Below, one piece after another: positions 62,801-64,000 of a stretch of 64,000 bases of DNA (positions within the stretch are counted from its first letter, which is position 1; the number at the start of each line of letters is the position of its first letter). Under the pieces are notes generated by a model, which saw only the letters and a program-made list of their open reading frames with translations, was not told the DNA's origin and ran no database searches. The translations under genes and the position numbers were made by a program. Location of the stretch: assembly GCA_028023455.1 (NCBI GenBank), contig JAQFVV010000507.1, positions 387,470-451,469 on the forward strand, read 5' to 3'. Source of the DNA: Epiperipatus broadwayi (lineage: Eukaryota; Onychophora; Udeonychophora; Euonychophora; Peripatidae).

Positions 62801-64000
62801 AAAATACTACTTTTCTCCATCTTGTAGTTTTATGTACTAATCCAGCGTCTGTCACTTCTATAACATAAAGTTTCTGATATATTTCTCCGATGTGTGAGGT
62901 TTCCATTGATTATTTGTACGTAAATTGAGTTTCGATATTGAGAAGATGATAGGGAATTATTAAGTTTCTACTGCATATTCATTACTTTAAACTTTTATAA
63001 AATTATATACAATAACACTCTTATGATTTAAAACTGATTCTTAAGAGCGTTTCTAAATTTACTTAGCTATTTTCTCAATAGCACAAACGACTTAGAAGTT
63101 TTATTGTAGAGAGACCCCCTCAACAATTGAATCCAGCTTATATACTGCCAGAAACTCCTTATCTGATTGGTACGATTAAACAATCAAACTTGGCTTATTT
63201 ACATATTTATCAACTCACTATTAAAAATAAAATAATGACTTATTTAATATTTGATATTTTATCAAATTCTTTCAAAACAATATTTATCGTTTATTTAAAT
63301 CTATTAAACATTCTTTTGAAATATTATTTCTCACTTAATTTAAATCTTAACTTTTATAAGATCATTTAAAATAAATTAAATCTTTTTAAATACGTTATAT
63401 TTTTAAGACAATATTTTTTTAAAATCAAATTTAATATTTTACATTAATATCTTTATTTTTATCTCGTGATAACTCACGTATTATTTATAAATTTTACAAC
63501 ATGATTTTTAAAATAATTATGCAACTTTATTAGACAACTTCCACGCGTGTGTGTATAACATCTGTTCTTTATAACACAAGAACGCTTGCTGTCGTCTAAA
63601 AATAAACTTAACAATTGCTTTTTTAAAATAAATATTTATTTTTAAAATAAATAAGATATTACAACAGATTTTAAAATAATTATTTGATATGATTAAAATC
63701 AAATATTAATCTCAATTTAAGCACTTATAATTTAAAATATTTCTATTCACTTTTAACATATATTTTGAATTTAATACATATCTTTATCCAATTTTAACTT
63801 ATCTTTTAAATACTTTAGCTTTAAACATTTGTTATTAAATTTATTAATGCAGTATTACATCATAATCATCATCATTTTTAAATATCTTCCCAAGATCAAC
63901 ACAATTCACATATCAAACACTCATAGATTGCTTTAATTAAACTTATGGTAACATTACCACAAGCAAAGTCAACATCACATCTTTAAAATACTTCTTAAAT
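59824..64000 (-). repeat. 5' LTR of the gypsy element (partial, cut by window end)
   Basis: Begins (plus strand) with TGTACCC and follows the left LTR base for base, apart from scattered substitutions and small indels, to the window end, which corresponds to 52,773 in the left copy. About 59 bp, including the GGGCACA terminus, are outside the window. Confidence 0.95.
63137..63170 (-). promoter_or_regulatory. LTR promoter: CCAAT box and TATA box (5' LTR, active position)
   Basis: Same block as in the 3' LTR: CCAAT at 63,170-63,166 and TATATAAG at 63,144-63,137 on the minus strand. As the 5' LTR copy it would drive the genomic transcript. From the expected start near 63,110 the leader to the gag ATG is about 4.05 kb. 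Confidence 0.7.

Larger units (their letters stand above)
48605..64000 (-). mobile_element. Giant Ty3/gypsy LTR retrotransposon, intact, right LTR cut by window end
   Basis: Read on the minus strand, the order is 5' LTR (64,000+ to 59,824), a spacer and primer-binding-site candidate, a leader, gag (59,055-56,920), pol (56,911-53,639), about 790 bp untranslated, a polypurine tract, and the 3' LTR (52,832-48,605). The order PR-RT-RNase H-integrase defines Ty3/gypsy. By alignment with the left LTR about 59 bp of the right LTR lie beyond the window, giving a total of about 15.45 kb, large for an animal gypsy element. Both frames are open and the LTRs nearly identical, so insertion is recent. No envelope-like frame is present. 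The right-hand target duplication is outside the window. Confidence 0.95.

Overview
The window is about three-quarters A+T. It shows no bacterial or viral gene layout, no operons and no recognisable host protein-coding gene. It reads as intergenic or intronic DNA of an AT-rich invertebrate nuclear genome. The evidence is the mix of eukaryotic mobile elements: an RTE-type LINE, a tRNA-derived SINE, foldback and piggyBac-like DNA elements, Penelope-like remnants and a Ty3/gypsy LTR retrotransposon, together with long GA, TTA and TA microsatellites. The lineage (mollusc, arthropod or other) cannot be fixed from this sequence.

Layout. Bases 1-820 are the 5' part of a minus-strand RTE-like LINE, cut by the window edge. 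From 0.8 to 27 kb the sequence is mostly featureless AT-rich DNA with scattered small elements. These are two copies of a roughly 90-bp tRNA-Val(UAC)-like SINE (5.65 and 25.4 kb), a family of palindromic repeats (9.5-10.3, 11.3-11.7 and 21.05-21.8 kb), and an 892-bp foldback element with a perfect 8-bp target duplication (11.08-11.97 kb). A longer, badly decayed copy of the same LINE runs from 27.27 to 30.1 kb. A piggyBac-like element with TTAA ends is at 35.26-36.15 kb, followed by large TTA arrays.

The right third is a nest of elements. A diverged 4.4-kb LTR with some leader sequence lies at 40.6-45.0 kb. A roughly 640-bp inverted repeat at 45.5-46.2 kb carries hammerhead-ribozyme-like motifs. 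A Penelope-like GIY-YIG remnant (47.1-48.3 kb, minus) is split at a TTAA by a second copy of the piggyBac-like element. An inverted stretch of Penelope 3' sequence ends in a TA microsatellite, and immediately beyond it sits a Ty3/gypsy element on the minus strand.

That gypsy element (48,605 to past the window end, about 15.4 kb) is the centrepiece. It has 4.2-kb LTRs that are almost identical, a 711-codon gag with a long coiled coil and no zinc knuckle, and an intact pol (protease, RT, RNase H, integrase with a GPY/F tail) in the -1 frame relative to gag. It also has a polypurine tract, a primer-binding-site candidate, and a CCAAT/TATA promoter inside the LTR. The promoter position implies a U3 of about 0.95 kb and an R+U5 of about 3.3 kb. 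Near-identical LTRs and open frames suggest recent insertion. The diverged LTR at 40.6-45.0 kb is an older relative, and both abut TA-rich microsatellites.
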